A stretch of 64,000 nucleotides of DNA, taken from the NCBI GenBank assembly GCA_000504425.1, contig KI632513.1:1047491-1111490 (forward strand). The letters run 5' to 3'. Shown here in pieces: positions 1-8,317 of this stretch (the stretch's first letter is position 1; every line of letters starts with the position of its first letter). The stretch is from Rhodopseudomonas palustris JSC-3b. Its GTDB lineage: Bacteria; Pseudomonadota; Alphaproteobacteria; Rhizobiales; Xanthobacteraceae. Below the pieces are notes generated by a model that was given only the letters and a program-made list of their open reading frames with translations, searched no databases and was not told the origin of the DNA. The translations under genes were made by a program, and so were the position numbers.

Positions 1-1
1 C

Positions 2-1204
2 GAGCATTCGACGCCGGCTGGTATTTCCCGAATTCAATTCGAGATTATCCCTCGTCTTCTTGAGCTGTTTCCGGGCCAGATCTCGCTGTTTCAGATCGGC
101 CGCTCCTCACGCGAGATCGAGGTTTTGACTTTCGACGAGGTGCTCCGACGATGTGATAACTCGGCGTTCCTTGCCAGATTTGGACACCGCCGAACGCTTT
201 TCAACATTCTGCAATTCGCAAGTAGCCATGCACGCGCCGCGATATTGGCGCTAAGAATGCAACTAAACAGGGAGGGGCGGGCTCGGTTCGCCGGCGAAGT
301 CCAGGCCGGCGATGTGATCCTCAATCTCGGAGGGTCTTGGAGCCATCAGCACTTCGGCCGCAGCATCGCCGAGCTTAAACGCGATTTCGGCGTTCGTTTC
401 GCCGTTCTCATCCATGACGTTTTGCCGCTCACACACCGGCAATTCGTCGCGGCGCGCTTTGCACCTTTCTTCGACCGCTGGTTCGACGACATGACACGGG
501 TGTGGGATCTCGTGCTGACGCCGTCGCACAGCACAGCCCGCGCCTTGCGGGAGCAACTTGAGCTGAGGGGGCGGACGGTGCCGCCGATCCGCCGCATCCG
601 GTTCGGATCAGGTTTCTGCCTGCCCCAGCAAGCCTTGCGGGAAGACGCGCGAACGCATGTTCTCTATGTCTCCACCATCGAGATCAGAAAGAACCACCGG
701 CTGCTGTTCGACATCTGGAAGCAGATGATTTCGGACTATGGCGCCGAGCGGGTACCTGAGCTGGTGTTCGCCGGCAAGTTTGGCTGGCAGATCGACGATC
801 TGAAGCGCGACCTGCGGGCGACGCGCTTCCTTGATGGCAAAATTCGTGTTGTCGAGAATCTCGATGATACTGAATTGGCGGCGCTCTATCGCGGCTCGTA
901 TTTCACTGTTTATCCAAGCTTCTGCGAAGGGTGGGGCCTGCCGGTCGGTGAAAGCCTGCATTTTGGTCGCTACTGCATCGCCTCCAACGCCACCTCGCTC
1001 CCAGAAGTCGGCGCCGGATTCGTCGATCACCATGCTCCGGATGATATCACGACCGCCCGACGCTTGATCGAAACCGCGCTGTTCTCGCCTGGCCATCTCG
1101 ACGCCAAGGAAACGGCGATCAGAGAATCCTATGTGCCGCCAAGCTGGCGGGAAACGGCTGCCGAGATCGTGAATGCGGTCAACGACACGTTCGAGGAAGG
1201 GTAG
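2..1204 (+). CDS. Glycosyltransferase family 4 (GT-B), 5'-truncated by window
   Basis: The frame is open from base 2, so the true start lies before the window; a TTG at 125 is only an internal alternative. About 400 residues are visible. Just inside the window is TPAGISRIQ, which resembles the N-terminal region of GT4 enzymes. The C-terminal half has FCEGWGLPVGES, the E-x7-E nucleotide-sugar binding motif of retaining GT-B enzymes, followed by NATSLPEVG. By family it moves a sugar from an activated donor during polysaccharide or glycan synthesis. Donor and acceptor cannot be read from the sequence. A polysaccharide cluster may continue upstream of the window. Confidence 0.85.
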   Translation, partial: EHSTPAGISRIQFEIIPRLLELFPGQISLFQIGRSSREIEVLTFDEVLRRCDNSAFLARFGHRRTLFNILQFASSHARAAILALRMQLNREGRARFAGEVQAGDVILNLGGSWSHQHFGRSIAELKRDFGVRFAVLIHDVLPLTHRQFVAARFAPFFDRWFDDMTRVWDLVLTPSHSTARALREQLELRGRTVPPIRRIRFGSGFCLPQQALREDARTHVLYVSTIEIRKNHRLLFDIWKQMISDYGAERVPELVFAGKFGWQIDDLKRDLRATRFLDGKIRVVENLDDTELAALYRGSYFTVYPSFCEGWGLPVGESLHFGRYCIASNATSLPEVGAGFVDHHAPDDITTARRLIETALFSPGHLDAKETAIRESYVPPSWRETAAEIVNAVNDTFEEG

Positions 1205-1363
1205 TGCTTCCCTGCTGAGCGTGGACTGTCAGGGAAATGCGCTGGCGGAATCTGTCACGGACGCCAGCATCAGCAAGGATTAATCGAGGGGCAGGAAGCC
1301 TCTGGAACAGGTTGTCGCAGGGAAGTGTGGCCGAGGGGCCAAGCACGGAGCCTTGAGCGCCAG

Positions 1364-1438
1364 TGGCGCTCCCTAGCGGAATCGAACCGCTCTCTCCACC
1401 GTGAAAGGGTGGCGTCCTAACCGATAGACGAAGGGAGC
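1364..1438 (-). tRNA. tRNA-Glu(UUC)
   Basis: Read on the minus strand, the 7-bp acceptor stem GCTCCCT/AGGGAGC closes a cloverleaf. The anticodon loop is CTTTCAC with anticodon TTC, the T-loop is GGTTCGATTCC, the discriminator is G, and CCA is encoded at 1366-1364. The D-arm (TCGTCTATCGGTTAGGACG) is typical of bacterial tRNA-Glu. A GAGCGCCA/TGGCGCTC hairpin overlaps the 3' end and could assist termination or processing. Confidence 0.95.
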
Positions 1439-1727
1439 TTAACAGCAGCTGCTTCTAGCGGAACCAACTGCGGCAGATCAAGCCGTTTCTTTCATGAGAT
1501 CAATGCTTTTTGAGCAATGTCTCACCCGCGGTCATCGCTGCGACGAGTCGCTGCGTTGTCGTGAGCGGGCGAACGTATAGTGGCGTTTTTGGCGGGGAGC
1601 AAGCGTTCTCTGCCGGGTTGTTGTTCACTACTGAAACGTTAATCGCGGGCCGCAAATTTTCGACAGCAATGCAAGCGATCTGCAACGGCTTTCCCGTAAA
1701 CCGCGGTTTCGAGTGGGAGAATTGGAA

Positions 1728-1985
1728 ATGACACCAGTCCGCAGAAAGCGCGAGCCGCGCAAATCCGTGAGGCAGGAAGGTTGGATCACGCTGGAAGGCG
1801 GATTCGCCGCCCGTCCGTGCACCGTGCTGGATCTCTCGCCGTCGGGCGCCAAGATTGTGGTCGATGCGCCGCAGGCGCTCAATTCCAAGCTGAAGCTGGC
1901 GTTTTCGCGCGATGCCCGCAGTGGTCGCGACTGCGAAGTGGTGTGGCGCGATGGCAAGATGGCGGGATTGAAATTCACCCGCTGA
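1728..1985 (+). CDS. PilZ domain protein (probable c-di-GMP receptor)
   Basis: An 85-residue single-domain protein. It has the basic RRKREPR stretch and the later DLSPSGAKI motif, matching the RxxxR and (D/N)xSxxG signature of PilZ domains that bind cyclic di-GMP. ATG 1728 is preferred because GGGAG lies 8 bases upstream; a GTG at 1713 would add five residues. Very short PilZ proteins like this are common in Bradyrhizobium and Rhodopseudomonas and usually act as adaptors. The output it controls (motility, polysaccharide) cannot be told from the neighbours, a tRNA and a small membrane protein. Confidence 0.82.
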   Translation: MTPVRRKREPRKSVRQEGWITLEGGFAARPCTVLDLSPSGAKIVVDAPQALNSKLKLAFSRDARSGRDCEVVWRDGKMAGLKFTR

Positions 1986-2076
1986 CGCGCTGTCAGCGGG
2001 CGTTACTGGTCTTAATCATTACTGATCTTAATCATCATGACGGGCGAGGGGGCACGCGGCGCTGCCGCGCTGCCCC

Positions 2077-2154
2077 TTATTTCATGAAGAACCACAGCAA
2101 GATGATGATCGGGATCGGCACCCCCAAAAGCCACAACAGAATGCTGCGCGTCAT
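2077..2154 (-). CDS. 25-residue hydrophobic membrane peptide
   Basis: A very short reading frame with a strong ribosome site: AAAGGAGG 7-8 bases before ATG at 2154. The peptide starts MTRSILLWLLGVP and continues as one hydrophobic helix ending in WFFMK, so it should be a single-span inner-membrane peptide with a positive N-terminus. It lies 80 bp downstream of gloA on the same strand. The function is unknown. I consider it real because of the Shine-Dalgarno quality and the clean transmembrane composition. No homologue search was possible. Confidence 0.6.
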   Translation of the reverse strand: MTRSILLWLLGVPIPIIILLWFFMK

Positions 2155-2233
2155 ATAAGTCCTCCTTTGCTGTTGCTTTGGAGGACAACGCGTCGCGCCA
2201 AACCGTGTTCCGGGCCGCGCGCCGCGCTCAATG

Positions 2234-2683
2234 TCACCAATGGCCGGTATTGGGCATCGAAGCCCAGGGTTCCTGCGGCGGCAACGCCTCGCCCTTCTGC
2301 AAAAGTTCGATCGAGTGCAGGTCCGGCGAGCGGATGAATGCCATCTGGCCGTCGCGCGGCGGCCGGTTGATGGTGATGCCGGCGTCCATCAGCCGTTGGC
2401 AGGTGGCGTAGATGTCGTCGACCTCGAAGGCGAGGTGGCCGAAGAAGCGATCCTCGCCGTAACGTTCCTCGTCCCAATTGTAGGTCAGTTCGATCAGCGG
2501 CGAACCGCGGCCGTCGCGGCGCTGCAACGTCGCTTCGTCGTCGGGCGCGCACAGATAGACCAGGGTGAAGCGCCCTTTGTCGCTGTCGACGCGCCGCACC
2601 TCCTTGAGGCCGAGCTGATCGACATAAAACGCCATGGCGGCATCGAGCTTGTGGACGCGCAGCATGGTGTGAAGAAAGCGCAT
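2234..2683 (-). CDS. gloA: Lactoylglutathione lyase (glyoxalase I)
   Basis: Converts the methylglyoxal-glutathione hemithioacetal to S-lactoylglutathione in the cytosol. The 149-residue protein starting MRFLHTMLRVHKLD is close in length to E. coli GloA (135). The four metal ligands of the family can be placed at His5, Glu65 (PLIELTYNW), His83 (FGHLAFEVDD) and Glu126 (HSIELLQ). ATG 2683 is chosen because ligand His5 sits as in the family and GGAG precedes it; upstream in-frame extension to 2722 is unlikely. A stable hairpin lies in its presumed leader (2743-2773). Confidence 0.93.
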   Translation of the reverse strand: MRFLHTMLRVHKLDAAMAFYVDQLGLKEVRRVDSDKGRFTLVYLCAPDDEATLQRRDGRGSPLIELTYNWDEERYGEDRFFGHLAFEVDDIYATCQRLMDAGITINRPPRDGQMAFIRSPDLHSIELLQKGEALPPQEPWASMPNTGHW

Positions 2684-2742
2684 GGGGACTCCGTCGTGCA
2701 GGAATGGTGTCGGGCAGGGCACAGTGCTCTTTCCACACGAAA

Positions 2743-2773
2743 AGAGCCTCGTATGGAGGATACGAGGCTCTTG
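2743..2773 (-). promoter_or_regulatory. Hairpin with T-run in the gloA leader
   Basis: AAGAGCCTCGTA and TACGAGGCTCTT form a perfect 12-bp stem with a 7-base loop. On the minus strand it is followed by TTTT, 60 bases before the gloA start. No minus-strand gene lies upstream for it to terminate, since the sirtuin gene starts divergently at 2982. It could be an attenuator or mRNA-stability element of gloA. A minus-strand frame starting near 2796 crosses the hairpin and could be a leader peptide. Function is inferred. Confidence 0.4.
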
Positions 2774-2981
2774 GTCGTGGGAGAAGATGGATCATGATGG
2801 CGTGCTTGCCGACCATGTTGTCGGCCGCCATCAGCCTTTTCGCAAATCAAAACAATGTGGGCCGATCGTGAACTCCGTTTTATGTTACCGGAAGTGACTT
2901 TTGTTGCGACCATTGTGCCGACAGATCTTGCGGCCGACCGGCTAAACTGCGATGGCTCGCGTTGCGAATTGAGCAAGTGTC

Positions 2982-3743
2982 ATGATTGCGTCTGATCTTC
3001 GGAGTGGCATCGATCGCCTCGGCGACATGATTGCGCAAGCTTCGGTGGTCGTGCCGTTCACCGGAGCCGGCATCTCCACTGAAAGCGGCATCCCCGATTT
3101 CCGATCGCCCGGCGGCCTGTGGAGCCGCAACCAGCCGATCCCGTTTGATGCTTTCGTCGCACGCCAGGACGCGCGCGATGAAGCCTGGCGGCGCCGTTTT
3201 GCGATGGACTCGGTGTTCAAGACCGCGCGTCCCGGGCGCGGCCATCGCGCGCTCGCCAACCTCTATCGCGCCGGCAAGATCCCGGCGGTGCTCACCCAAA
3301 ACATCGACAATCTGCATCAGCTGTCGGGCTTTGCCGAGCAGGACGTGGTCGAGCTGCATGGCAACACCACCTATGCCCGCTGCATCGGCTGCGGCAAACG
3401 CTATGAAATCGACTGGGTGAAGTGGTGCTGGGACCGCACCGGACATGCGCCGCATTGCACGGCTTGCGATGAGCCGGTGAAAACCGCGACCATTTCATTC
3501 GGTCAGGCGATGCCGGAACACGAAATGCGGCGCGCCGCCGAGCTGGCCAAGCAATGCGATCTGATGCTGGCGATCGGTTCATCGCTGGTGGTGTGGCCCG
3601 CGGCCGGTCTGCCGATCACCGCCAAGAACAGCGGCGCCAAGCTGGTGATCATCAACAACGAATCAACCGACCAAGATGAGCTGGCAGATTTGGTGATCCA
3701 CCACGACATCGGTGAAGTACTAGGTCCGTTCGTCGGAAACTGA
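2982..3743 (+). CDS. NAD-dependent protein deacylase, Sir2 family
   Basis: Removes acyl groups from lysines while consuming NAD+. The 253-residue protein carries the full sirtuin signature: GAGIST (28-33) and GIPDFR for NAD binding, TQNIDNLH (105-112), catalytic His126 in ELHGN, zinc cysteines 134/137 and 159/162, and GSS (199-201). No ligand or catalytic residue is missing. It is transcribed divergently from gloA and stands alone. Acetyl versus succinyl specificity cannot be assigned with confidence. Confidence 0.93.
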   Translation: MIASDLRSGIDRLGDMIAQASVVVPFTGAGISTESGIPDFRSPGGLWSRNQPIPFDAFVARQDARDEAWRRRFAMDSVFKTARPGRGHRALANLYRAGKIPAVLTQNIDNLHQLSGFAEQDVVELHGNTTYARCIGCGKRYEIDWVKWCWDRTGHAPHCTACDEPVKTATISFGQAMPEHEMRRAAELAKQCDLMLAIGSSLVVWPAAGLPITAKNSGAKLVIINNESTDQDELADLVIHHDIGEVLGPFVGN

Positions 3744-3967
3744 CGCCCGCCTCACAGCAAGTCGTTCGGCGTGCAAGCTAGGCTGTTCATAGCTGCAACG
3801 GCCCGGCTTTTTTGGCTTTGCGCCTCTCGGCAGAATGTTATCTTCAAATCGGTAGATTCGCGGTCGACGTGAACGATTGTCGTTGAGAAATCGTGAACGG
3901 GGCTGCCGATCTCTCCGCTTTTGCGGAGCCGCGTAAATGAAGATGCGAATATGAGGGTCCGGGGGTC

Positions 3968-4627
3968 ATGGGGTCGGACGGATTTGAGTCCAAGAGGCCA
4001 GGGGGATCGCCGTCGGGCGGGTCCAATCCGTTCCGACGTGGGGCAGGCGAGTTTTCGTCCGGTCTTGATCGTGCGGGCGTGATCGACCCGATCGAGATCG
4101 GCGACGCCGCGAACCTCGTCGAGATGAGTGGCGTCATCAAATGGTTTGACGCTTCGAAAGGCTACGGCTTCATTGTCCCTGACAATGGCCTGCCCGACGT
4201 GCTGCTGCACGTCACGGTGCTGCGTCGTGACGGTTTCCAGACCGCCTATGAAGGCGCGCGGATCGTCTGCGAATGCGTGCAGCGCGCCAAGGGCTTTCAG
4301 GCGTTTCGGGTGGTGTCGATGGACGAATCGACCGCGATCCACCCGGCGCAAATGCTGCCGCCGCGCACCCATGTCTCGGTGACGCCGACCAGCGGTCTGG
4401 AACGCGCCCAGGTGAAATGGTTCAACCGCTTGCGCGGCTTCGGCTTCCTGACCTGCGGCGAGGGCACGCCCGACATCTTCGTGCATATGGAGACGCTGCG
4501 CCGCTTCGGCATGACGGAGCTGCGTCCCGGCCAATATGTGCTAGTGCGGTTCGGGCCCGGCTCCAAGGGCATGATGGCCGCCGAAATCCAGCCGGAAAAC
4601 GGCGCGCCCGGCCTGTCCTCACACTGA
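3968..4627 (+). CDS. Double cold-shock-domain protein
   Basis: A 219-residue protein with two CspA-type nucleic-acid-binding domains. CSD1 covers about 53-118 (GVIKWFDASKGYGFI, RNP2-like VLLHV 78-82). CSD2 covers about 147-207 (QVKWFNRLRGFGFL, RNP2-like IFVHM 170-174). The N-terminal 50 residues are Gly/Ser-rich and probably disordered. Fused double-CSD proteins are usual in Rhizobiales and are thought to act as RNA chaperones or anti-terminators. ATG 3968 follows a GGGGGTC stretch; the start is not certain, but both domains lie well inside. Confidence 0.9.
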   Translation: MGSDGFESKRPGGSPSGGSNPFRRGAGEFSSGLDRAGVIDPIEIGDAANLVEMSGVIKWFDASKGYGFIVPDNGLPDVLLHVTVLRRDGFQTAYEGARIVCECVQRAKGFQAFRVVSMDESTAIHPAQMLPPRTHVSVTPTSGLERAQVKWFNRLRGFGFLTCGEGTPDIFVHMETLRRFGMTELRPGQYVLVRFGPGSKGMMAAEIQPENGAPGLSSH

Positions 4628-4841
4628 CACCGCGCAAGCCGTGGACGATGGAACATCGTCTGCGGCAGCGCTCGTTTGGCGCGCGCCGCGGCGAGCGTTG
4701 CCTTGCGTGCGACCTGCGGGGCCATCTCCAGTCTGTTGCAGACTGCCGTCATCTCTTGCAGCCGATCGCCTTCTATTGCAGCCTGCCGCGCAAGCGCCGC
4801 GCGATCGGGGCGGTGCTGTTGATTGATCCGAGAGTTGTTCA

Positions 4842-5324
4842 ATGTCGCGAGTGATTCGTGTGGCGGGCTCGTTGCTGGGGCTCGCGCTGCTGATCTGTGT
4901 TGTCGGGGGCACGGGCGCCTTCGCCAAAGATGCCGCCGCCAAGAACATTCAGACGCTGGAAATCGTCACCAAATCCGGGGTGCACGTGTTCACGGTGGAG
5001 GTGGCGAGCACCGAGCAGGAAAAAGCCACCGGACTGATGTACCGGCAGGAACTGCCTGACGGCCGCGGCATGCTGTTCGATTTCTCGCCGGAGCAGCCGA
5101 TCTCGATGTGGATGAAGAACACCTTCATTCCGCTCGACATGATCTTCATTCGCAGCGACGGCCGCATTTCGCGCATCGCGGAAAACACCGAGCCGCAATC
5201 GCTGGCCATCATCGCCTCCGGGCCGCCGGCCCGTGCAGTGCTGGAGGTGATCGCCGGCACCGCGCAGAAATACGGCATTGCGGTCGGCGACCGGGTGGCG
5301 CATCCGTGGTTCAGCGGACGTTGA
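4842..5324 (+). CDS. Exported DUF192 family protein
   Basis: A 160-residue protein with a signal peptide: MSRVIRVAG, then a hydrophobic core, then an AFA-like cleavage site near residue 27. The rest is a DUF192 domain with the usual GLMYRQELPDGRGMLF and MWMKNTFIPLDMIFI segments. The family fold is known from structures but the biochemical role is not settled. It stands between the cold-shock gene and tRNA-Pro with no obvious partner. Confidence 0.88.
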   Translation: MSRVIRVAGSLLGLALLICVVGGTGAFAKDAAAKNIQTLEIVTKSGVHVFTVEVASTEQEKATGLMYRQELPDGRGMLFDFSPEQPISMWMKNTFIPLDMIFIRSDGRISRIAENTEPQSLAIIASGPPARAVLEVIAGTAQKYGIAVGDRVAHPWFSGR

Positions 5325-5415
5325 GCCCGGTTCCATCAGCGGCCGGGTCGCGCCACGCCTCGTTGCCACGGTGCCTTGCCGCCGCGGCCCGAACCGTGTA
5401 ATCGCTTCGCACTAT

Positions 5416-5492
5416 CGGGGTATAGCGCAGCCTGGTAGCGCGGCAGTTTTGGGTACTGCAGGTCGTTGGTTCGAATCCAGCTGCCCCGACCA
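5416..5492 (+). tRNA. tRNA-Pro(UGG)
   Basis: Acceptor CGGGGTA pairs with TGCCCCG (one G-T pair). The anticodon stem GCAGT/ACTGC encloses TTTGGGT with anticodon TGG. The T-arm contains GGTTCGAATCC, the discriminator is A, and CCA is encoded at 5490-5492. Its 3' end is the integration target of the adjacent element: the last 17 bases of the gene belong to attL and the tRNA remains complete. Confidence 0.96.
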
Positions 5493-5495
5493 TTT
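5476..5495 (+). repeat. attL core (20 bp, in tRNA-Pro 3' end)
   Basis: TCCAGCTGCCCCGACCATTT, identical to 22708-22727. The match stops at 5475 (A versus T) and at 5496 (C versus T), so 20 bp is the exact core. Confidence 0.95.
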
Positions 5496-5554
5496 CTCTA
5501 TTTGCTCAATTAATTCATACACTTAACTGATTTGCGCGGTGCACAATATGGTGC

Positions 5555-5567
5555 AATCCGTAACAGT
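5555..5567 (+). promoter_or_regulatory. Candidate integrase arm-type site, left
   Basis: AATCCGTAACAGT recurs exactly, in the same orientation, at 22614-22626. The copies lie 60 bp inside attL and 82 bp inside attR, where arm-type sites of tyrosine integrases normally sit. The role is inferred from position and identity. Confidence 0.55.
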
Positions 5568-5671
5568 CGATCGGGTCGCTTTCTCGTAACCCGACTCTTT
5601 TTCGCCACAATTCGATTCGATACTATTGTCTAATTCGATGCTTTCGCGGCCGTTCATCGGCACCCGCATCG

Positions 5672-6952
5672 ATGATCAGACACACAGGAATCATCCGAAG
5701 CCCCAGCACCGTGCCGGGGCCATTCTCTGTGTGTTCTGCATTGAAAACCTCATTCAAGCTGATCAATCGCCTATTCGGCGCCGAAACGAAGGCCAGCATC
5801 GCTGCGCCTGATCCGGCGCTCTTTGAGCTGTTTGGCGCCCCGCCTTCTGCTGCGGGCATCCGGGTTACCCCCAAGGTCGCCATGGAATGCGCGCCGGTCG
5901 CCTGTGCCGTGAACGCGATCTCGCAGGCGATCGGCCAGCTTCCGGTTTTCGTCTATGAGCGGCGCGCGGATGGCTCGAAGGAGCGGGCGCCCGACCATCC
6001 TGCGTACCGCCTGCTGCACGACGAAGCGAACGATTGGACGCCCGCGAGTAAACTGCGCCAAGAGCTGACACGCGACGCGCTGCTCTATCCCAACGGCGGC
6101 TTCGCCTTCATCAACCGTGTTGATGGCAAGCCCGTTGAGCTGCTGCGGCTTGACCCCGAAGTTACCCCGGTGACCGTTGGTTGGTCCTCTGGTGAGCCGA
6201 TCTATTATTCCGTTCAGGAAGGCGGGCAGAAACGCCCGATCGCGCGCGAAAACATCCTGCACATTCCAAGCCCGTCGCTGTCCGGCAAAGGCCTTGCGCA
6301 CGATGCGCGCGAAGCCATCGGCCTGTCGCTGCTTATGGAGCGGCACGCGGCGCGCCTCTTTGCGAATGGCGCCCGACCCTCGGGAGTGCTTTCGCTTAAG
6401 AGCACCGCCAGTGCCGACGTTATTACGAAGATCAAAGCCGCATGGCAGGCGGCGAACAGCGGCGTGAACAGCGGCGGCACCGCCTTGTTGCCTGCCGACG
6501 TTAGTTGGCAATCTCTCACGCTCAACTCAACGGACGCTCAGTTCCATGAGATGCGCCTTTTTGAGGTTCAGGAGGTTTCGCGCATCTTCCGCGTCCCGCC
6601 CCACATTCTCTATGAGATGGGTCGCGCTACATGGTCGAATTCGTCCCAGCTAGGCCAGGAATTTCTCGACTTCACTCTCATGCACTGGATTACGGCTTGG
6701 GAGGGAGAGCTTCGTCTGAAGCTCTTTTCGCGCGAGGAACGCAGCACGTATTTCGCCGAATTCTTTACTGACGCCTACGCCCGCGCCGATCTGTCGGTGC
6801 GCATGGAAGCGTATAGCAAGGCGATTGCCGCGCGCATCCTCAATCCCAACGAAGCCCGTGCCGCTGAGAATCGGCCGCCGTATGAGGGCGGCGACCAGTT
6901 CATCAATCCCGCTATTCAAGCCGCAACGGCAACCGCGATGGTGACGGAATGA
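5672..6952 (+). CDS. Phage portal protein, HK97 family
   Basis: Forms the dodecameric DNA entry ring at one capsid vertex. Up to 426 residues. After about 60 poorly conserved residues come the family features VACAVNAISQAIGQLPVFVY, the LLHDEAN and LRQELTRDALLYPNGGFAFI segments, and FRVPPHILYEMGRATWSN near the C-terminus. ATG 5672 has no convincing ribosome site. A TTG at 5741 (giving KTSFKLINRLFG at the N-terminus, typical of short portals) is an alternative. First gene of the element's morphogenesis run, about 180 bp from attL. Its stop overlaps the next start by four bases. Confidence 0.92.
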   Translation: MIRHTGIIRSPSTVPGPFSVCSALKTSFKLINRLFGAETKASIAAPDPALFELFGAPPSAAGIRVTPKVAMECAPVACAVNAISQAIGQLPVFVYERRADGSKERAPDHPAYRLLHDEANDWTPASKLRQELTRDALLYPNGGFAFINRVDGKPVELLRLDPEVTPVTVGWSSGEPIYYSVQEGGQKRPIARENILHIPSPSLSGKGLAHDAREAIGLSLLMERHAARLFANGARPSGVLSLKSTASADVITKIKAAWQAANSGVNSGGTALLPADVSWQSLTLNSTDAQFHEMRLFEVQEVSRIFRVPPHILYEMGRATWSNSSQLGQEFLDFTLMHWITAWEGELRLKLFSREERSTYFAEFFTDAYARADLSVRMEAYSKAIAARILNPNEARAAENRPPYEGGDQFINPAIQAATATAMVTE

Positions 6953-7395
6953 CAGCTATTCCGCGTGTCTGTATTGGGATGCAGCCTGATGGGTCGATTG
7001 GCTTGCGATCGACGCTGCCCGGCTACAACGTCCTTACGGATGATCCGAACGACAGTAGCAAGTTTTCATTCAACTCCGATTGGCCTGATCTGCTGCGCAA
7101 CCATCAAATCGGAATGGCGTCGATCAACGTAGGCCTTTGGGGGCCGCAATCGGTCATTCCTTTCACGCCTCTCGGTTACATCCCTCACGTTGAGGCGCGG
7201 CTTGTGTTGCCCGGTCCGTCAATTTGTGATGACCGGCCGCACCTCTATCAATCATGGTTTGATAGCCCCTACGTCGATTACTGGAAATACAATTGGTCGC
7301 ACTCGCTTCAACTGAGCGTCACGGATGGTGCGTTGAGTGGCTTTGCTCGCGAAGCTGGAACGCTCTTGTATGTCATCTTTAAGGAGCGGAGCTAA
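6949..7395 (+). CDS. Element-encoded protein, putative virion surface protein (paralogue 1 of 3)
   Basis: A 148-residue protein with no recognised domain. It starts TAIPRVCIGMQPDGSIGLR and ends in a strand-like LLYVIFKERS; it is rich in Trp, Tyr and Pro and has no transmembrane segment. The start (PR-x3-G-...-G-x2-G-...-PG-x-N) resembles the next gene, and the end resembles both following genes. Four-base overlaps on both sides tie it to the portal and to paralogue 2. It may be a small beta-rich tail or fibre protein; this is inferred only. Confidence 0.75.
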   Translation: MTAIPRVCIGMQPDGSIGLRSTLPGYNVLTDDPNDSSKFSFNSDWPDLLRNHQIGMASINVGLWGPQSVIPFTPLGYIPHVEARLVLPGPSICDDRPHLYQSWFDSPYVDYWKYNWSHSLQLSVTDGALSGFAREAGTLLYVIFKERS

Positions 7396-7829
7396 TGATC
7401 CCGCGATTGATCGCTGGCCCCCGTTCATCCGGCGCCCATGGCGTCTTTGTGTCGAGGCCGGGCGCCAATGCCGACACATGCAGTGAAGATGATCTGTTGC
7501 TCGGATTGAACCAATATACTGAGCAGCTAATCATGATTGGTTCGACCGCAACAGTCCCCACTACTGTGCCTTTCGGCTTTGCAAACACGCCATTTGTACT
7601 GCTGACCTCAACAGCGTTGACGATCGCAATCGGGCAGGGCAGCGGCAATGACTACAATGGCAATTACACCAATGTGTCTGGTCTGTTCATGCGGCCGTAT
7701 CCGCCGATCGGTTCGACGGCGAATAACGTTCAGGCCAATGTGAGCCCAGCTAAAATGGACATCTACTGCCCCAATGGTGGCGGTGTTCAGGTTGTGAGCT
7801 ACGCAGTCTTTCGGCGGGCAGTGGCATGA
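7395..7829 (+). CDS. Element-encoded protein, putative virion surface protein (paralogue 2 of 3)
   Basis: A 144-residue protein of unknown family. IPRLIAGPRSSGAHGVFVS near the start parallels paralogue 1, and the C-terminal VVSYAVFRRAVA parallels VSYLVLHN of paralogue 3. The middle is Gly/Asn/Thr-rich (GQGSGNDYNGNYTNVSG), like exposed loops of phage receptor-binding or decoration proteins. It overlaps both neighbours (TAATG and ATGA), so it is co-translated with them. Confidence 0.75.
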   Translation: MIPRLIAGPRSSGAHGVFVSRPGANADTCSEDDLLLGLNQYTEQLIMIGSTATVPTTVPFGFANTPFVLLTSTALTIAIGQGSGNDYNGNYTNVSGLFMRPYPPIGSTANNVQANVSPAKMDIYCPNGGGVQVVSYAVFRRAVA

Positions 7830-8314
7830 AACCAATTTTGCAGCTTGGCGAAGATGGCCCGTCGCCGTTCCGAATCCTCAGTTCATCGGCCAATCCTGAA
7901 AACCCGTCGTTTTCAGATGTGCTATTCGATGCCAATGCGCAGATGATGCGCGTGAAGCAAAAGGGCGTGATTTACGTTGATACGAACCCCGGCTTCTGGG
8001 ATGGCCCAGGGTGCTATGCAGGGCGTTCCGTTCCGATCGTTAATCCGCACCCGACACGTCGCCATATCGTGTTGGCGAATGGGTGGCTCGCAAACGAGAC
8101 GAGCGCAAAGCGAATGCTGCCCTGTCAGTACGGCCAAACATCAGAACACCTGTACACCACCTATTTCGCGCAGAACGGCATAGGAGTTGCGACGGACGCG
8201 AACAGTGTTTGGGGTATCAATTGCAATAGTGGGAAATACAACAACTATTACAACTACTACCTCTCTAGCTATTGCTACGTGTCCTACTTGGTTCTTCACA
8301 ACACGATTGGTTAG
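7826..8314 (+). CDS. Element-encoded protein, putative virion surface protein (paralogue 3 of 3)
   Basis: A 162-residue protein of unknown family with a tyrosine-rich C-terminus (NNYYNYYLSSYCYVSYLV). PILQLGEDGPSPFRI at the N-terminus aligns loosely with the start of the two genes before it. No signal peptide or transmembrane helix. It overlaps the preceding gene by four bases and ends three bases before the lambda-I-like gene, so it lies where tail-tip genes could be. The role is not known. Confidence 0.72.
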   Translation: MKPILQLGEDGPSPFRILSSSANPENPSFSDVLFDANAQMMRVKQKGVIYVDTNPGFWDGPGCYAGRSVPIVNPHPTRRHIVLANGWLANETSAKRMLPCQYGQTSEHLYTTYFAQNGIGVATDANSVWGINCNSGKYNNYYNYYLSSYCYVSYLVLHNTIG

Positions 8315-8317
8315 CGC

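Noticed and set aside
1510-1731. Small plus-strand frame before the PilZ gene
   Set aside because: No ribosome site, no recognisable domain, and low-quality composition; it runs into the PilZ start in another frame.
3752-4534. Minus-strand gene opposite the cold-shock protein
   Set aside because: Shadow frame; the plus strand has two cold-shock domains with RNP motifs.
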